A stretch of DNA of 64,000 bases from Homarus americanus (taxonomy: Eukaryota > Arthropoda > Malacostraca > Decapoda > Nephropidae), in NCBI RefSeq assembly GCF_018991925.1, contig NW_024742338.1, forward strand, positions 4,404,594-4,468,593. Reading direction: 5' to 3'. Of this stretch, positions 60,401 to 64,000 are shown piece by piece. Both the position numbers and the translations under genes were made by a program. How positions within the stretch are numbered: position 1 is the first letter of the stretch; every line of letters begins with the position of its first letter. The notes below the pieces were generated by a model. It did not search any database. It saw nothing but the letters and a program-made list of their open reading frames with translations, and had not been told where the DNA came from.

Positions 60401-60625
60401 CATCTAGGGTTCATAACAAGGGTTACATCTAGGGTTCATATCAAGGGTTTATACCTAGGGTTATACTGCACAAGGGTTCACATCTAGGGTTCATAACAAG
60501 GGTCCACATCTAGGTTCATATCAAGGTTTATACCTAGGGTTCATATTAAGGGTTCATACCTAGGGTTCATAAGGGTTCACATCTAGGGTTCATAACAAGG
60601 GTTCACATCTAGGGTTCATACCATG
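57489..60625. repeat. 3.1 kb satellite-like array, 13-bp monomer in 26-bp dimers
   Basis: The two half-units are TTCATATCAAGGG and TTTATACCTAGGG. Variants (ATTAA, ATAACAA, TAGTG, repeated TTCATACCTAGGG monomers) mark individual copies. An ordered run of variants at about 57797-58390 recurs at about 59737-60330. There are no coding frames. Confidence 0.97.
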
Positions 60626-60729
60626 GGTTAGGTTAGGATAGGTTGTGGTGAGGCAAGGATAGGGGGCCGGGTCCCTGTGAGGTGAGTCGTGGAGTGTGGT
60701 GGTGGGCAGGACCTGGTGCCACTGAGTGT

Positions 60730-61800
60730 TGTATGGAAAAACGCTTTGGTGAGGGAGAGGATGAGGGAGGGTGTGGGTGAGGGAGGTTGTGGGTGAGGGA
60801 GGGTGGGTGAGGAGGAGGATGAGAAGGTTGTGGGTGAGGGAGGGGTGGGTGAGGAGAGGGATGAGGGAGGTTGTGGGGGAGGGGAGGTGGGGTGAGGAGG
60901 GGAGGAGAATGAGGAGGTGGGTGAGGGAGGTGGGGTGAGGATGAGGGAGGGTTGTGGGTGAGGGGAGGGTGTGGGTGAGGGAGATGAGGGAGGTTGTGGG
61001 TGAGGAGTTGTGGGGTGAGAGGGGGGTGAGGGAGGAGAGGATGAGGGAGGTGGGGTGGAGGAGGGTGGGGAGAGGTAGGGGTGAGGGAGGGGTGGGGTGA
61101 GGGAGGGTGTGGGTGAGGAGGGAGAGAATGAGGGAGGGTGGGTGAGGGAGGTGTGTGAGAGTGAGGGAGGTTGTGGGTGAGAGAGGTTGGGGTGAGAGGG
61201 GTGTGGGTGAGGGAGAGGAGGAGGGGAGGGGTGGGGAGGGGAGGGTGGTGGGTGAGGGGAGGGGTGAGGGGAGGGAGAGAATGAGGGAGGGGGTGGGGTG
61301 AGGGGAGGGGGGGTGGGGATGGGGGAGGGGGAGGGGAGGGTAGGGTGGGGGAGAGGATGAGGGGAGGTTGTGGGTGAGGGAGGTTGGGGGTGAGGGAGGG
61401 TTTGGGTGAGGGAGGGAGAGAATGAGGGAGGGGTGGGGTGAGGGAGGTTGGGGGTGAGGGAGGTGGGTGAGGGAGGGAGAGAATGAGGGGAGGGTGTGGG
61501 TGAGGAGGGGTGGGTGAGGAGGGTGTGGGTGAGGGAGAGAGGAAGGAGGTTGTGGGTGAGGGAGGGTTTGGGTGAGGGAGGGAGAATGAGGGAGGGTGGG
61601 GTGAGGGAGGGTGTGGGTGAGGGAGGGTATGGGTGAGGGAGAGGATGAGGGAGGTTGTGGGTGAGGGAGGTTGTGGGTGAGGGAGGGGTTTGGGTGAGGA
61701 GGAGAGAATGAGGAGGGTGGGGTGAGGGAGGGTGGGGGTGAGGGAGGGTGGGTGAGGGAGGTGGGGTGAGGGAGGAGAGGATGAGGGAGGTGTGGGTGAA
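60730..61800. repeat. 1.1 kb G-rich minisatellite
   Basis: GTGGGTGAGGGAGG-type units with TTGTGGGTGAGGG and GAGAGAATGAGGGAGG variants. The + strand is nearly free of C. Confidence 0.95.
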
Positions 61801-61927
61801 TGAGAAGGGTGAGCCAGTGAAAGGAGGAAATGGAGTAAGAGGAGAAGAATTAGAGAGGGATACATCAGGCAGTAAATGTGAATGGGATAATGTGATGTTT
61901 TGTGAGAGATACTGTTCTTTATTGTGT

Positions 61928-61930
<3 letters not shown>

Positions 61931-61992
<62 letters not shown>

Positions 61993-61993
61993 T

Positions 61994-62037
<44 letters not shown>
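61931..62037. repeat. (GT)n microsatellite
   Basis: About 50 GT units with two interruptions. Confidence 0.97.
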
Positions 62038-62039
<2 letters not shown>

Positions 62040-62151
62040 GGTGTGAAGGGCGTAAGTTATGAAACATATCACTGCAAACATCTAATTTACGGTCATTTTC
62101 CCGACACAACTCCTAATTCATTTTATATAAATCCAACCTTGGTCCGTACGG

Positions 62152-62152
<1 letters not shown>

Positions 62153-62203
<51 letters not shown>
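62153..62203. repeat. (GACA)n microsatellite
   Basis: Twelve or more perfect units. Confidence 0.97.
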
Positions 62204-62209
62204 ACAATA

Positions 62210-63200
62210 TAACCCATCTCAATTACGTCGGATGTAAAGGAGGAATTGAGAAAATAATAATATAATCTTTTAGCTCGTAATTGTGGAGGGTGAGAATGAA
62301 GGTACCCCAGAGAGACAGGCTGGTAAGGATGAATGAAAAAACAGAAAGAGAGTGGTGGTGGGGAGGAGGTGGAGACGGGGGGGAAGGAGGGACTTTGTTT
62401 ACGCATGACTAGAGTTTAAAGGTGCGTCCCCCAAGGTAGAACTCTGGGACTTGCTGAGATGATGAAAATTTATTCCAGGATGGACAACGACACCACTACA
62501 TCACCTTCCTAGCTACGTTACGGTAATAAAAACACTGAAATAAAATCTAACTAACTTTACGATAAGAGATTTTTTTGTCATTGTTGTGATTGAGATAGGG
62601 TTTGTAATTACGTTAGGTGTCGTTGTTCATCCTGGGAGATGTTGGCGGGGGATGTATGTAGGAAAGGGTTGAAGCTGGGTAGGGTCGGCCGTTCCTTGCC
62701 TTCCGCCGCCCCAGTCAGTGTTGCCTTGACCGGTGTAGTGAACGCATGTCTCCGTCCAGTGCTCTCTTGGCACGTACAAACACAAATACCCGCGCCTTAA
62801 AAATATATATTAACAATAAGATAAATATATTTTAATACAACAAAGAGAATTTATTAAGTGCCTCTGTGGATAATTTACGCTTAGATGGTAACCTATGATA
62901 ATAATAGTGTTTTGATAAAGTGAAATAAAATGTGAAGTTTACGATTTTTAAAAGATTAATGTAATTTTTTTCTTTATGTGCATATTTATAATTAATGAGT
63001 CGAGGAAAGGTTTGTGGATGTCTCGTGGTGTTTAAATGAAAACTTAAAATTTATAAACGACGCTACACGAATTTTATGACGTCACAACTTACACAACAAC
63101 AGGTTAAAAAAAAACAATAACAACAACAAGGTTATCTCACCTGTGTAAAAGCAAGTAAACAAATAAATAATTAAGAGTTTTAAATTTGGTGATTTCATTT
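62210..63200. other. Intergenic DNA, no gene seen
   Basis: AT-rich after about 62790. No exon or promoter was supported. Confidence 0.5.
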
Positions 63201-63207
63201 GTGACGG

Positions 63208-63208
63208 G

Positions 63209-63276
<68 letters not shown>
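63208..63276. repeat. (GT)n microsatellite
   Basis: A pure GT run. Confidence 0.97.
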
Positions 63277-63277
<1 letters not shown>

Positions 63278-63462
63278 GAGGTGATGAACATGTGCTGTGA
63301 TTTCTTATTTATTATCTTAGCACATTCTTAGCACTTTACATACACACACACCTACTCTACATTATCTGGTTTACGCTGCCGTTAAATGGGAATTATAATA
63401 CTACTCAATCCCTCCCAAACAAGTCCGTGGAAGGAATACATAGCAATCATTCTTGCTTGTAC

Positions 63463-63507
63463 GTTAGGTTGGGTTAGGTTAGGTTAGGTTAGGTTGGGTT
63501 AGGTTAG
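63463..63507. repeat. Interstitial TTAGG repeat
   Basis: Eight TTAGG-like pentamers with two TTGGG variants. Confidence 0.85.
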
Positions 63508-63509
63508 AT

Positions 63510-64000
63510 GTGTAATGATGACGTGGATAATGGTGGTGGTGTTGCAGGTATTGACATTTGCATAGTCAACATTGCTGGTGTGACGATGCCTCTTGTCTTG
63601 TTGCAGATGGTGGGGAGGTGGGTGGGTGGGGGTGGGAAGGTGTTGAGGTAGTGAGGAGGTTGGGGAGGAGGGTTGGTGGGGTGTGTTGCTGACTGACTCT
63701 TCTGGTTGGTATCACCCACCCTTGACCACCACCCTTAATCTGTCATGCACCCGCCCACCCAGTACGATGCCTGTTGCCTCCCTCCCTCCCACCTACACAC
63801 CCCATCTGTCCAACACCACACTCTACTGCAGCTGTTCTGTCCTATCCACCCCACCCACCCACCCCACACACACTATCCAGAATGTATACAACAGCTGGAC
63901 TGGGTGTAATAGTTGGTCTCTCTGGTGTAAGACTTCCGGAGTGGTGAGAGGGAGTGTGGTGAGTGGTGTACCCTTCATGTAACTGTGGTAATTGTGGTCA
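63510..64000. other. Window end, no supported gene
   Basis: A GGTGGG-rich patch (about 63600-63680) is followed by ordinary sequence. A 99-codon open frame at 63683 has no recognised motif and could be chance. Confidence 0.4.

Noticed and set aside
57489..60625. CRISPR array
   Set aside because: The units are contiguous 13/26-bp repeats without unique spacers, in a eukaryotic genome.
60628..62109. 480-490 codon Pro/His/Ser frames on the - strand
   Set aside because: They are the antisense of a G-rich array and a GT run.
63463..63507. Chromosome end
   Set aside because: There are only about eight degenerate TTAGG units, with ordinary sequence on both sides.

Overview
This window is nuclear DNA of an arthropod, most likely a malacostracan or decapod crustacean. 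The grounds are GT-AG introns, very dense microsatellites and minisatellites, short interstitial TTAGG runs (the arthropod telomere motif), decayed LINEs, tRNA-derived SINE-like pieces and pogo-like MITEs, and a selenocysteine-encoding thioredoxin reductase. No species can be named from sequence alone. There is no prokaryotic-style operon, CRISPR array or conventional tRNA or rRNA gene.

Layout. 1-5.2 kb: AT-rich DNA, then a 3.5 kb polypyrimidine array. 5.3-14.6 kb: a TATA/Inr promoter, a tiny first coding exon and, after a 6 kb intron full of GT-type repeats, two paralogous exons for secreted proteins. The first exon has two apparent frameshifts; the second is an intact 664-codon reading frame with eleven 8-residue repeats. 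14.6-19.2 kb: repeats with a LINE split by a MITE and a second LINE remnant. 19.2-32.4 kb: a complete 12-exon gene for a glutaredoxin-thioredoxin reductase fusion (thioredoxin glutathione reductase). It has a dithiol CPFC glutaredoxin site, a CVNVGC flavoprotein site, a C-terminal Gly-Cys-Sec-Gly with in-frame UGA, and a good candidate form II SECIS hairpin in the 3' UTR. Two in-frame starts suggest mitochondrial and cytosolic forms.

32.4-48.2 kb: no host gene seen. This stretch is a graveyard of mobile DNA: a pogo-like MITE containing a foldback, LINE tails, an inverted pair of MITE copies, a diverged tandem repeat cut by a TA-flanked element, and an LTR-retrotransposon gag with a protease reading frame in -1, joined to a LINE fragment. 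48.2-64 kb: almost entirely tandem arrays, including a 2 kb pyrimidine-rich array, a 3.1 kb array built on a 13-bp monomer with a duplicated block 1.95 kb apart, and a 1.1 kb G-rich array.

How the parts work together. The reductase would use NADPH to reduce thioredoxin and glutathione disulfides, its UGA being read as selenocysteine through the SECIS. The two secreted-protein exons share a W/P-rich module of unknown function and both accept the same first exon. The remaining sequence looks like mobile-element and tandem-repeat accumulation. I see no convincing novel multi-gene system; the best leads are the selenoprotein gene and the tandem secreted-protein locus.
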